Source of the DNA: CAYJPA01 sp964371945
GTDB taxonomy: Bacteria; Chloroflexota; Chloroflexia; Thermomicrobiales; UBA6265
Assembly (NCBI GenBank): GCA_964371945.1
Contig: CAYJPA010000017.1
Span: 1 to 64,000 of the forward strand
Direction of reading: 5' to 3'
DNA length: 64,000 nt
In this document: in pieces, positions 1 through 10,624 of the stretch
Layout of the letters: each line of letters begins with the position of its first letter
Numbering within the stretch: position 1 is the stretch's first letter
Program-made: the position numbers and the translations under genes
The notes under the pieces: generated by a model
What the model was told of the DNA's origin: nothing
The model's database searches: none
What the model saw: only the letters and a program-made list of their open reading frames with translations

Positions 1-712
1 CTTTCCCCGCGCTCTTCTTCGCCAGCCGCGCCTCCGGATCGGTCGTGCTGGCATGCGTCGCGTTCGACCGCTTCTCTCCCCGGAAGTTCACCGTCCGGTT
101 CCCCGGATCATCGTCATCCTCCGAGACCTCCAGCACGGGCGGCACTCCCGGTTCACCACCCGGGCTCGCCTCGACGGAGACCGTTGCCGCGAGTCCGTCT
201 GTCCCGTCGTTTGGCGCGCTCTCCTTGCGCCGGAAACTCTTCAGACTCGCCGCCGCTTCAATCAGGGTCCCGTCCACCGTGAAGTGCTCGTCGCTGAGCA
301 ACCCCTTCGTCTTCGCCTGACCCACCACCAGCGCGAAAAATCGCGACGCCACCTCATGCTCCACCAACCGGGTCCGGTTCTTGGTGAAGGTGCTCGGGTC
401 AAAACTCGGCTCCATCAGATTCATATCCAGAAACCAGCGATACCGCAGGTTGTAATCCAGATCGGCGCACAACGCGCGCTCACTGCGCACCGAATACAGC
501 GCAATCAGCAGACTCGCCTTGAGCAATCGTTCTGGCGGAACAGACGGACGCCCCGTCTCGGCGTACATCGCATCGAACAATGGCGACAGCTCCGCCAGCG
601 CACCATCGGCCATCCGCTTGATCGATCGGATCGGATGATCGACCGGCACCCGCTCCTCCAAATCGACGAACGCCAACATACTCACCTGGGGATCACGTCG
701 TCCTCGTGCCAT
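1..712 (-). mobile_element. IS5-type transposase, 3' part beyond window edge
   Basis: Reading the minus strand from an ATG at 712 gives an uninterrupted frame of about 237 codons that leaves the window at base 1. Residues about 10-105 match the DUF772/InsH N-terminal transposase domain (features such as DHPIRSIK, RYRWFLDM and FDPSTFTKNR). Further on, FTVDGTLIEAAAS fits the first acidic residue of the DDE catalytic domain. The segment after it is a charged linker ending in KKSAGK. An AGGGG ribosome-binding site lies about 8 bases before the ATG. The element is on its own; its terminal repeat may lie between 760 and 845, where the minus strand reads TTAGCAGGCTGCTGAAAAAG, but this boundary is a guess. 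IS5 versus IS1182 cannot be settled from the N-terminal part alone. Confidence 0.85.
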
Positions 713-993
713 CACACTACCCCTGATCACTCGTTCGCCTGCTGCTTCCCCTAGTTTAATCCATCCCGATACTGACTGCAAATGGTCGCTACCAGTGACA
801 CTCAATCCAGCCGACGTTCACCGTAGCTTTTTCAGCAGCCTGCTAACGAGCGGCGCGCCTCAGTGAAGTCAGAGCTGAGCGCCCGTTCGAAACCGTGCTG
901 GTTCATCGCGATCCTTCCTTGCTTTGATAGCGGCCGCGTTTCAATCGTCGCGGCTCTCCATCGGGGTCGTTGACTGAGCCGCGGGCGAACCGC
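713..993. other. Intergenic, probably outer end of the IS element
   Basis: No convincing gene. The stretch around 820-845 resembles the ends of IS5-type elements, and the rest is spacer behind the stop of the lytic transglycosylase gene. No T-rich terminator was recognised. Confidence 0.4.
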
Positions 994-3096
994 TTAGCCA
1001 TCCTCAGCACTCTCCGTCGTCAGCGGTGTTTCGGCCAACTCGGGGATAGCGGTTGGTAGTGATTCCGCCTCCGTGGTCACGTCCCCCAGCGATGGAGGCG
1101 TTGTCAACAATGGCTCGGAAGGGTTCGCTTCCTCGCCCGGCGTCGACGTTGGCGAACTCGTTGCGGTTGCCGTGGACTCGGCCGTCGACGTTGGCGTTGC
1201 ACTCGGTGTCGGAATCGCGGTCGGCGTTTTCGACGGCGTGGGTGTAGCGGTTGCCGTGGGCTCGGCCGTCGACGTTGGCGTTGCACTCGGTGTCGGAATC
1301 GCGGTCGGCGTTTTCGACGGCGTGGGTGTAGCGGTTGCCGTTTTCTTCGGCGTCGCTGTGGCAGGAGCAACTCCGGCGACCGTGAAGTTAGCTGCTGAAC
1401 GAGACCCCAGGAGTCCCCTGCCCTCGATCTTGTGAGAACCAAGCGTGGCCGCGGGGATCGAAAAGGCGACGGTCGCCGTTCCGCGTGATGAGACCACAAG
1501 CTCGCTCTTGATGATCTTCGAGGAATTCGCGGTGGCAAACCACGAGATCGTGACCAGTTCACCAGGCACATACCCGCGGAGCGTGACCGTCACGCGGCTG
1601 CCAACCGCGCCCGATCGCGCACTGAGCGTCGTGCGCGCCTTGACCACGACGGCAAGCTTCACCTTTGTGCCGCTCGTCTCACCGACCACCCAGACGTCGT
1701 GGGCGCCACCCGGGGATTCCGGAATCTTCACGCTGCCCGATCCTGACCCGCCAGCGTCGGCCGTGAAGGTGCCGAGCGGTGATCGCGTCGGCAGATCCCA
1801 CGTCACACGGATGCGCTCCCCATCCTTGAAGCCAGTGCAACTGACGACAAACAATGTGTCATATGACGCCGTGGCCGCCGAGGCAGTGCACGCGGCCGGC
1901 AGCCTCGTTGCCGTTGAACTCGGCTCTGGAGATGGGGGCATCGTCTTCGTTCCAGCGGGCTCCGAGGATGCTGTCTCGGTCCCGAGGGTCTCTGGAGTAG
2001 ATGTCCCAGTCGCCGATGCACTGGGCGTGGGGGTCCCGGTGGCCGTCCACGTCCTCGTTGGTGATGGGGTTACGGAGCCGGTCATGGTGGGCGTCACGGT
2101 GCGAGCCCCTGAGACCGCGGCATAAACCTCCAGTTCCGCGACGTGACCGACGACGGAATCCGCGTTCGGATTGGAGAATTGAAGCCGGACATACCGGGCT
2201 TTCTGGTCGGTGCGGACTGATTGCCATCGTTTCGCCGGAGCGTTGCCGAAGACGCCGATGGTTTGCCAGGCGCGGCCGTCAGCCGAGATCCGCACGGAGA
2301 AATGGTCGGCCGCTCCCTCGACTTTGAAGACCCACCAGATACTGGACACGCGCATGATGCTGCCAAGATCAATCTGCAGTTTGGCCGAGACGGGCCTTCC
2401 CGAGACGGCCCAACTAGTGCTGAGCGAGCCATCGCGTGCGCGGAAGGGATCTTGTCCGCCGAGCACCAGATTACTCCGGTGCTCCGGGTTCTCTACCGTT
2501 GTGGACCCAGGAGCCACATTGAGCAGTTGCCACTTTTCCTTCACCATCGCCCAGTAGCGGGTATCGGAAATGCCGGTGGTGGGATCGACGCCGATTCCCA
2601 GGTAGTGCCGGACCGACTGCTCATACGAACCGTAGGTCTTCAGGTTGTAGGCAAGGATGTGCGCGCCCATCAGGATGTTGCCGCGTGGAGTGTAGATATC
2701 GTAGCCCTGGGTTCGCGCGCTCGCCGCCCAGTGCTTCGGCATGATTTGCATGATGCCAACCGCGCCGGTTGGTGAGTTGCCGACCCAGCCGCCCTCGACC
2801 CATGCCACGGCCTTGATCAAGTTGGCGGGATAGGCGTATGTGCTCGAGGCCTCGACAAAGTAGGCGTCGTAGCGATTGAGGGCGACCGCCGATCCGTCGG
2901 CGGCGCCAATCGCGCCAAATCCAGGCGATGGCGTGACGGCTGCAGGCGCCCGATCGCTACGCGCAAGAACCGTGATCAGGAGACTGATCGCCAGCACGCA
3001 TCGAATGAGCCGTTTCGGCTGCCCTCTTCGGTCAGACCGCAGCGGCGACGTCCCAGATGTTGATGGAGTTCGCTTCGTTCTGCTGCCAGGCACCAT
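994..3096 (-). CDS. Secreted lytic transglycosylase with discoidin and Ig-like domains
   Basis: This 700-residue exported, modular cell-wall protein opens with a basic N-terminus and hydrophobic segment (about residues 30-52). A transglycosylase SLT domain follows (about 75-195), with the likely catalytic Glu in AWVEGGW and the family-typical GAVGIMQIMPKHW. Residues about 205-330 read as an F5/8 type C (discoidin) sugar-binding domain (DLGSIMRVSSIWW, ARYVRLQFSNPN). A Thr/Pro-rich linker is followed by two Ig/TIG-like repeats (about 400-570). The C-terminal about 130 residues are a Thr/Pro/Ala/Ser-rich stalk containing an exact-looking 28-residue duplication. The expected role is cleavage or remodelling of peptidoglycan while bound to surface glycans. 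Start: ATG with GAGGG nine to ten bases upstream. No LPXTG-like anchor was seen. Confidence 0.85.
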   Translation of the reverse strand: MVPGSRTKRTPSTSGTSPLRSDRRGQPKRLIRCVLAISLLITVLARSDRAPAAVTPSPGFGAIGAADGSAVALNRYDAYFVEASSTYAYPANLIKAVAWVEGGWVGNSPTGAVGIMQIMPKHWAASARTQGYDIYTPRGNILMGAHILAYNLKTYGSYEQSVRHYLGIGVDPTTGISDTRYWAMVKEKWQLLNVAPGSTTVENPEHRSNLVLGGQDPFRARDGSLSTSWAVSGRPVSAKLQIDLGSIMRVSSIWWVFKVEGAADHFSVRISADGRAWQTIGVFGNAPAKRWQSVRTDQKARYVRLQFSNPNADSVVGHVAELEVYAAVSGARTVTPTMTGSVTPSPTRTWTATGTPTPSASATGTSTPETLGTETASSEPAGTKTMPPSPEPSSTATRLPAACTASAATASYDTLFVVSCTGFKDGERIRVTWDLPTRSPLGTFTADAGGSGSGSVKIPESPGGAHDVWVVGETSGTKVKLAVVVKARTTLSARSGAVGSRVTVTLRGYVPGELVTISWFATANSSKIIKSELVVSSRGTATVAFSIPAATLGSHKIEGRGLLGSRSAANFTVAGVAPATATPKKTATATPTPSKTPTAIPTPSATPTSTAEPTATATPTPSKTPTAIPTPSATPTSTAESTATATSSPTSTPGEEANPSEPLLTTPPSLGDVTTEAESLPTAIPELAETPLTTESAEDG
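1163..1340 (-). repeat. 84-bp tandem duplication in a Thr/Pro stalk
   Basis: Two copies of an 84-bp unit (1163-1246 and 1247-1330) stand head to tail, followed by the first 10 bases of a third. They encode two copies of a 28-residue PT/AT-rich block near the C-terminus of the lytic transglycosylase. The copies are nearly identical, so the duplication is recent or kept homogeneous. Confidence 0.9.
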
Positions 3097-3393
3097 GTCG
3101 ATCCCTCAAGCGAGCGGCGACGATCCGGATCACGGGAATTCGGGAACCACCGGCAGACAGCCGCCGTCCATGCGATCCCATAGCGAGTGGATGTGCTGAC
3201 TGACTGATCCTCCTTATCGGCGGAATTGCCCACGGTTCGGGCAACACGGAAGCGCGTCCAGACCCGATCAGCGTCTGCAGCGGTCTCGATGTCGGTTCGT
3301 TGTCGATTTGGTTCTACGAGCCGTCCCCGGTACTTCAGAAGTTACCTGACGATAGAGCGTGCGACCGGGCCGTCAACGCGACGCCAGCGGCAG
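3097..3393. other. Intergenic, upstream of the transglycosylase gene
   Basis: About 300 bases between two minus-strand coding segments. It carries the GAGGG ribosome-binding site of the transglycosylase gene. No further gene or clear promoter box was recognised. Confidence 0.4.
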
Positions 3394-3957
3394 TCATGGC
3401 GCTCTGACGTCAAATGACGTCGACGCGTTGTTGCCCGATGTGTGTTCACTCGCCTCGATCGAGTGATAGCCAATGGACGCATTTGCCGGCACCGTGAACG
3501 TGACCGATGCGCTTCCAGCCGCGGAGGTCGTCACCGTCCGATGGACACGCTCCGTCGTTCCCTGGTAAAAGCCAATCTCAACCGTGACGCCCGGCGCGAA
3601 TCCCGTCACGGATACGCGAACCGATGTACCTGCGAGACCTCTGGAGGGAGAGGCGGTCACCCTCCTCAGGATATTCAGGCTTGTCTTCGCTGAGCTGCCT
3701 CGCGAGCCAACGGCTTTTACCTCGTGCTTGCCATACGTTCCGGCACCGATCTTGAACGAGACCAAAGCTACGCCCGTGGCCGAGGCGGTGACGGTTTTGA
3801 TGGTCACCTGCCGAGTGCCGTTCCACCAACTCAGGGTAATGGTCTCTCCAGACTTGAACCCACCCATATCCGCGGTTAGCGAGGTTCCGACCGTGACGTA
3901 CGATCCCGACAACCGCATCGTCGGTGCGCGCACCAAGGTGATCGTGACCAGCTTCAA
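3394..3957 (-). pseudogene. C-terminal remnant of a secreted Ig-like repeat protein
   Basis: This 187-residue frame opens only at a TTG and has no signal peptide. It consists of two Ig/TIG-like repeats of about 90 residues (VTVGTSLTADMGGFKSGETI... and AGTSVRVSVTGFAPGVTVEI...). They resemble the repeats inside the neighbouring transglycosylase, so the parent was probably a paralogous secreted protein. Upstream, the same reading frame runs directly into an IS256 transposase fragment, broken only by a TAG at 3973-3975. The 5' part of the original gene is therefore gone, most simply by IS insertion followed by deletion. Whether the piece is still expressed cannot be told. Confidence 0.75.
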
Positions 3958-3972
3958 CGTGCCATCGCGATC

Positions 3973-4284
3973 CTACGGCACCGCCAACTGCAGCGTCCCC
4001 ACCCGCGTCACCAACGTCCGCGGGTTCGTCCCATTGCGATACCCGCGGCGCTCTTCCCCGCGCTCATACCGCTCCGCCCCCAGATGCGCGCTCATCTCCG
4101 CCTCGAGCAGCGCCTGCACGGTGCGCTCAACCAACTCGCGCAAGAAGTCCGGATCGTCGAGCAACGATTGTCCGGACGTGAGCGACTCAGTACCATTGCC
4201 GCTGGCCATCGGTGTTCCCTCCAGTGACTGCGTTTCGACACCGCTATCGTGGAGGACGGTGGCCACCCCTGTCATCCCAGCCAC
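3973..4284 (-). mobile_element. IS256-family transposase, N-terminal remnant
   Basis: The 103 codons match the beginning of an IS256/mutator transposase: DPDFLRELVERTVQALLEAEMSAHLGAERYER followed by GYRNGTNPRTLVTRVGTL is the family's N-terminal signature, given here in two parts around residues 45-99. The frame stops at a TAG where the family normally continues with Arg-Asp-Arg. The codons after the stop still read DRDGT before transposase similarity ends at about 3958. The DDE catalytic domain is absent. This is a dead element end fused to a fragment of a surface-protein gene. Confidence 0.8.
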
Positions 4285-4318
4285 CTATGTACAGAACTCT
4301 ACGGACTCAATCCCGTGA

Positions 4319-4547
4319 CAAACAGGCACTCTCAAGACTGAACAGATACTCCGTTACTTCTTGGCAGCTCAATTGGCCTGTGTGACGCACCACGAGTATG
4401 GTCAACAAAACGTCAACACTTCCAGCAGGATCTCGGGCGCTCGTTTCTCTGGTTGAGCGTGCGACCGAGGAGGGTGAGGGGCAAGGCCGCCGCTTCGCGT
4501 GCGGCACATGGATTCGCCTCCAAGAGATCGTGAATCACCCGCGGGGA
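4319..4547. other. Intergenic behind the PQQ-propeller gene
   Basis: Spacer between the IS256 remnant and the stop codon of the propeller gene. A 66-codon minus-strand frame here has no recognisable features and is not called. Confidence 0.4.
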
Positions 4548-6056
4548 CTACGAGCTGCCTATCGCGTACACGTTTCCGTCTTCATTCCCGACGAAAATCA
4601 AGCCGCCGACTACCACCGGCGAGGACCAGCCCCAACGACCAGTGGTGAAGCGCCAGCGTTCGCTCCCGGTTTCCGCGTCGAGCGCGTAGAGGTCGAAGTC
4701 ATTGCTTCCGACGTAGACGACCCCGTCCACTACCGCCGCGGACGAGTTTACAAACCCGGACCCGGCGCCGAAGCGCCAGCGCTCGGCTCCAGACGCAGCG
4801 TCGAGCGCGAAAACAATTCCGCTGTCGTTCACCACGAAGACAACCCCGTCTACTACCGCCGGCGAGGAGGTGACCTCGTCACCCGCGGCGAACCGCCACC
4901 GTTCGGAACCGGTCAATGCGTCCAGCGCGTAGACGTTGAAGTCCCAGCTCGTTACGTAAACCACGCCGTCCACCACCGCCGGTGAGCTCGGGACCCACTC
5001 GCCCGTGGCAAAGTGCCAGCGTTCGCTCCCTGTTTCTGCGTCCAGCGCATAGACATTGAGGTAGCTTCCGACATAGACCACTCCGTCCACCACCGCCGGA
5101 GCCGAGGAGACAAAGCCGACGGTGTCGAACCGCCACCGTTCGCGCCCGCTCACCGCGTCCAGCGCGTAGATATTGGTGTCACCGCTACCGAAGAAGACCA
5201 CCCCGTCCACCACCGCGGGCGAAGAGTCAACCGGGCCGCCCGTGGTGAAGCGCCAGCGTTCGCTCCCGGTCTCGGCATCCAATGCGTAGAGGTTGTGATC
5301 AACGCTTCCGGCGTAGACGACTCCGTCTACCACGGCCGGGGAAGAACGCACTTGATCTCCCGTCGGGAAACGCCAGCGTTCGCTCCCGGTCGCCGCGTCC
5401 AGAGCGTAAATGCTCTTGTCCCTGCTTCCGACATAGACCACACCGTCCACCACCGCCGGCGAGGACGTCACACTGTACTCGGTGGCAAACCGCCAACGTT
5501 CAACCGGATCGCCGCTCGGCCCCGCCCCCGGCATTTCACCTGTTCGAGCTGCGTTGACACGATACATAGGAACGCTGGTTGAATTGGCGTTCACGGCAAC
5601 TGCAGCCGGAATCGTAGATCGCCGGACTGAATTGGAGCGCCCAACCCTAAGCGGTCCAAACGCCAAACCAGCGGCGAGAATCACCACCAAGACCGAAACC
5701 AGAACGGCCGAGCGGATACATCGCGGAGGACTTGCGTGCCATTCTCGCAAGGTGCCCGTGCGCGTGTGCGAGCGCATAAATGGTATGTGAGCGGTGGGAA
5801 ATGACAGGCCCTCGGACGATACGAAGTTCATCTCCCGATGCTTGGCGATCAATTTGCTTGGGATCGTAGCGTTCATAGCATCCCCCCCTGAATCGGCGTT
5901 GACGGCATGGTGTAGCGTTCGAATGAGCACAGCGAGCTCCGCGATATCTTCAGACTGATGTGGACGCGCATCGGGTGAACGACGGACGATCGCATCCCAA
6001 TACGTGCCGAGCGATCGGGCTTTTTTGTAATCGATGGGGTTAATCAATCTGTGCAT
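4548..6056 (-). CDS. Membrane-anchored eight-repeat PQQ-type beta-propeller, putative sigma partner
   Basis: 502 residues. The first about 110 residues are soluble, charged and without a signal peptide. One membrane segment follows (about 112-135, SAVLVSVLVVILAAGLAFG), then an exported domain of eight PQQ/quinoprotein-like repeats of about 40 residues, each of the form ERWRF...SSPAVVDGVVYVGS...YALDAETGS. Eight blades would close an eight-bladed propeller. The ATG follows the TAG of the upstream ECF sigma gene without a gap, so the two are translationally coupled. By position, a soluble N-terminus inside the cell and a sensor-like domain outside suggest a regulator of that sigma factor. No ZAS zinc motif (HxxxCxxC) is present, so an anti-sigma role is inference. 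The propeller could instead be a scaffold. Confidence 0.85.
   Translation of the reverse strand: MHRLINPIDYKKARSLGTYWDAIVRRSPDARPHQSEDIAELAVLIRTLHHAVNADSGGDAMNATIPSKLIAKHREMNFVSSEGLSFPTAHIPFMRSHTRTGTLREWHASPPRCIRSAVLVSVLVVILAAGLAFGPLRVGRSNSVRRSTIPAAVAVNANSTSVPMYRVNAARTGEMPGAGPSGDPVERWRFATEYSVTSSPAVVDGVVYVGSRDKSIYALDAATGSERWRFPTGDQVRSSPAVVDGVVYAGSVDHNLYALDAETGSERWRFTTGGPVDSSPAVVDGVVFFGSGDTNIYALDAVSGRERWRFDTVGFVSSAPAVVDGVVYVGSYLNVYALDAETGSERWHFATGEWVPSSPAVVDGVVYVTSWDFNVYALDALTGSERWRFAAGDEVTSSPAVVDGVVFVVNDSGIVFALDAASGAERWRFGAGSGFVNSSAAVVDGVVYVGSNDFDLYALDAETGSERWRFTTGRWGWSSPVVVGGLIFVGNEDGNVYAIGSS
4550..5510 (-). repeat. Eight near-identical repeats of about 120 bp
   Basis: The propeller part of the gene is built from eight units with a period of about 117-123 bp. 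Phrases such as accaccgccggcgaggac (and close variants) and gcgtccagcgcgtagac recur once per unit. The DNA similarity between blades is far higher than structure requires, pointing to recent amplification or ongoing homogenisation. Confidence 0.85.
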
Positions 6057-6665
6057 CTAGGTCGTCTCCGATGATCGGTCTATCGCCATCAATTGGCGTA
6101 GTTGAATCAAGGCTCGATACTGCGTCGTATCGACCCAGGACCTGCTCTTGTTCAGAACCTGTCGAATCTGTGGACCATCGAGACCAGACAATCGCAGTTC
6201 GAGGACGCGTGCCTGGTCAGGCTTGAGCTGGGCCATCGCGGCGCGCAAACCCTCGAGCTCGATGCGCGCGACGGCGGCTGTTTCAGGAGAGGGAGCGTTG
6301 CTGGGAGTATTCGCCGCCGCTTCAAGCACCAGTTCGTCGCGCTGTCGCCGGTATCGATCGGTCACTTGATTGTGCGCGATCGTGAATAGCCAGGGCCGCA
6401 CATTCTTCACGGCCGCTTTGTGAAGACTTTCGAGCGCCTTAACGAATACTTCACTCGTCACGTCTTCGACCATTGACCGGTCGTTCAACCGGAAACCGCA
6501 GTAGCGCCGGATGTCATCGGCATATCGCCGGTAGAGCTCAGCGAAAGCGTCGGAGTCCTTCGCTGAGCGCGCCGCGAGGGACTCGTCAGATTCCCGAGCA
6601 TTCACCGTTTCGTTGTACAAGCGACTTCGCTTGTAGACACTCGCCAGGTCCAGACTGCCAGCCAT
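6057..6665 (-). CDS. ECF-type RNA polymerase sigma factor
   Basis: About 202 residues with region 2 (DAFAELYRRYADDIRRYC ... MVEDVTSEVFVKALES, then VRPWLFTIAHNQVTDRYRR) and region 4 (LKPDQARVLELRLSGLDGP, then a helix-turn-helix ending YRALIQLRQL). The length is typical for a sigma-70 family ECF factor with no C-terminal extension. I chose the ATG at 6665, because GGAG stands six bases before it. A GTG 12 bases upstream keeps the same frame but has its Shine-Dalgarno too close. Its stop codon touches the start of the propeller gene. A candidate ECF promoter lies just upstream, so autoregulation is possible. A second sigma/propeller pair occurs at 52.9-55.6 kb. Confidence 0.9.
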   Translation of the reverse strand: MAGSLDLASVYKRSRLYNETVNARESDESLAARSAKDSDAFAELYRRYADDIRRYCGFRLNDRSMVEDVTSEVFVKALESLHKAAVKNVRPWLFTIAHNQVTDRYRRQRDELVLEAAANTPSNAPSPETAAVARIELEGLRAAMAQLKPDQARVLELRLSGLDGPQIRQVLNKSRSWVDTTQYRALIQLRQLMAIDRSSETT

Positions 6666-6687
6666 CTCGTTCTCCACTCCTAAAGAG

Positions 6688-6714
6688 TAGACGTGCGATT
6701 GGCGGAATGCTCAC
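6688..6714 (-). promoter_or_regulatory. Candidate ECF-type promoter of the first sigma gene
   Basis: On the minus strand GTGAGC and CGTCTA are separated by 15 bases and end 22 bases before the chosen start codon. CGTC-type -10 boxes are typical of ECF promoters. The other sigma gene has GTAACA and CGTAGA with the same 15-base spacing. Only motif reading supports this. Confidence 0.3.
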
Positions 6715-6891
6715 AAATCGCCAAGGCGTAGAGTCCACCTCCCAAGATCTGAGATCAAACTCGGAGATTTCACACGACTCCTTTTATTTCGGTTCATTTC
6801 GCTTTGGAACGGACGCTCTGAGGTTTCTCAGCACTTTCTCCATTGACCTCCGAACCACGGATTTGAGTGAGCGCTGGCTTCGATTCGGTAG

Positions 6892-7551
6892 AGTGGACGG
6901 CAAACCTGGGCATCGTTTGCGCGTGAGGCGCTCAGAATCTGCCATCTCGCGGCAGGCGATATCGAGTCCGCCCGAATTGAGCACACACGGGCTCTGACGA
7001 TGGCGCTGGTACTGAACGACCATTGGAGAGTGGTCGGTTCAGTGATCGGGCTTGCGGAAGTCGCGCGGCGAGCGGGTGAATTCGATCGCTCCGCGCGACT
7101 CTTCCGAGCCGGCAAGAACATTCGTGTTGCAATGGGGATCAATCTCCGGCCAGCGTCTGAGCGATTGTTCAATGGCTGGCTGGAGGATATCAGGGTTTCA
7201 ATGGGAACGAGTGCGTTTGAGCATGCTTGGGCAGCTGGAGTGGCACTTACCCGAGATGATGCGGCCCGGCTTGCCCTGGGCTCTTTGCCCTGCGACGCAA
7301 CCGTCCATGTTTCGTCACCGGCCCCAACATTCCTGCGCGCTCGAACCGCCCAGACAGCGGCTGGTCTGACGCCGCGAGCAATTGAGATTCTCGCCTTGCT
7401 CAGCCAGCGATTGGGCAATCGAGAGATCGCGGAACGGCTCTTCATCAGTCACCGAACAGTCATGCAGCACGTCGCTAACATCTTCCCGAAGATCGACGTC
7501 AGTTCGCGAGCCACCGCCGCGGCGTGGTCCCGCCGGCACCAGATTCCATAG
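6892..7551 (+). pseudogene. LuxR-type transcriptional regulator, C-terminal fragment
   Basis: The open frame begins just after a TAG at 6889 and has no good start before an internal ATG at 7000. It encodes TPR-like helices (LAAGDIESARIEHTRAL..., VIGLAEVARRAGEFDRSARLF) and then a clear LuxR/GerE helix-turn-helix (LTPRAIEILALLSQRLGN REIAERLFISHRTV, residues split here). This is the tail of a large LuxR-family regulator with an N-terminal ATPase and TPR array. The ATPase part (Walker motifs) is missing, and nothing upstream on this strand restores it. I therefore call a decayed fragment. A short DNA-binding protein starting at 7000 cannot be excluded. Confidence 0.7.
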
Positions 7552-7717
7552 ACCTCTTCATCCGTCGAACCCGTGACCAATTACGCAAAATGCACCGGGT
7601 AGAGAGTGAAATTGGCGCCAGGGAAGGCTTGCGCTTTCGTCTAAACTAACGACCAGAGAGGTCGAGCATCGACCGGTAGGAATTCCGGCTCGATGCAACA
7701 AGGGAGCGCAATCGGTC

Positions 7718-10543
<2,826 letters not shown>

Positions 10544-10579
10544 CGGCGTCCGAGTCGATTCGGAGAAGATGAGATCGAA

Positions 10580-10600
10580 CGGGCCCCATTTCGGGGCCCG
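10580..10600 (+). terminator. GC hairpin behind acnA without T-tract
   Basis: A perfect 8-bp stem (CGGGCCCC / GGGGCCCG) with a 5-base loop lies 36 bases after the acnA stop and 24 bases before the next start. No run of T follows, so this may be a weak or Rho-assisted terminator or an mRNA end-stabilising hairpin. Confidence 0.55.
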
Positions 10601-10624
10601 CGTCGTGATTGAGGGCGCAAACAG

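Noticed and set aside
1163..1340. CRISPR-like repeat
   Set aside because: The units are contiguous without spacers and lie inside a coding region.
1073..1435. Val/Gly-rich plus-strand frame with an internal repeat
   Set aside because: It is the complement of the Thr/Pro stalk of the transglycosylase; the repeat belongs to that gene.
4307..4507. 66-codon minus-strand frame between the IS256 remnant and the propeller gene
   Set aside because: No ribosome-binding site, no domain, and it spans the probable IS end.
4550..5510. CRISPR-like periodicity of about 120 bp
   Set aside because: The repeats are in frame and encode propeller blades.
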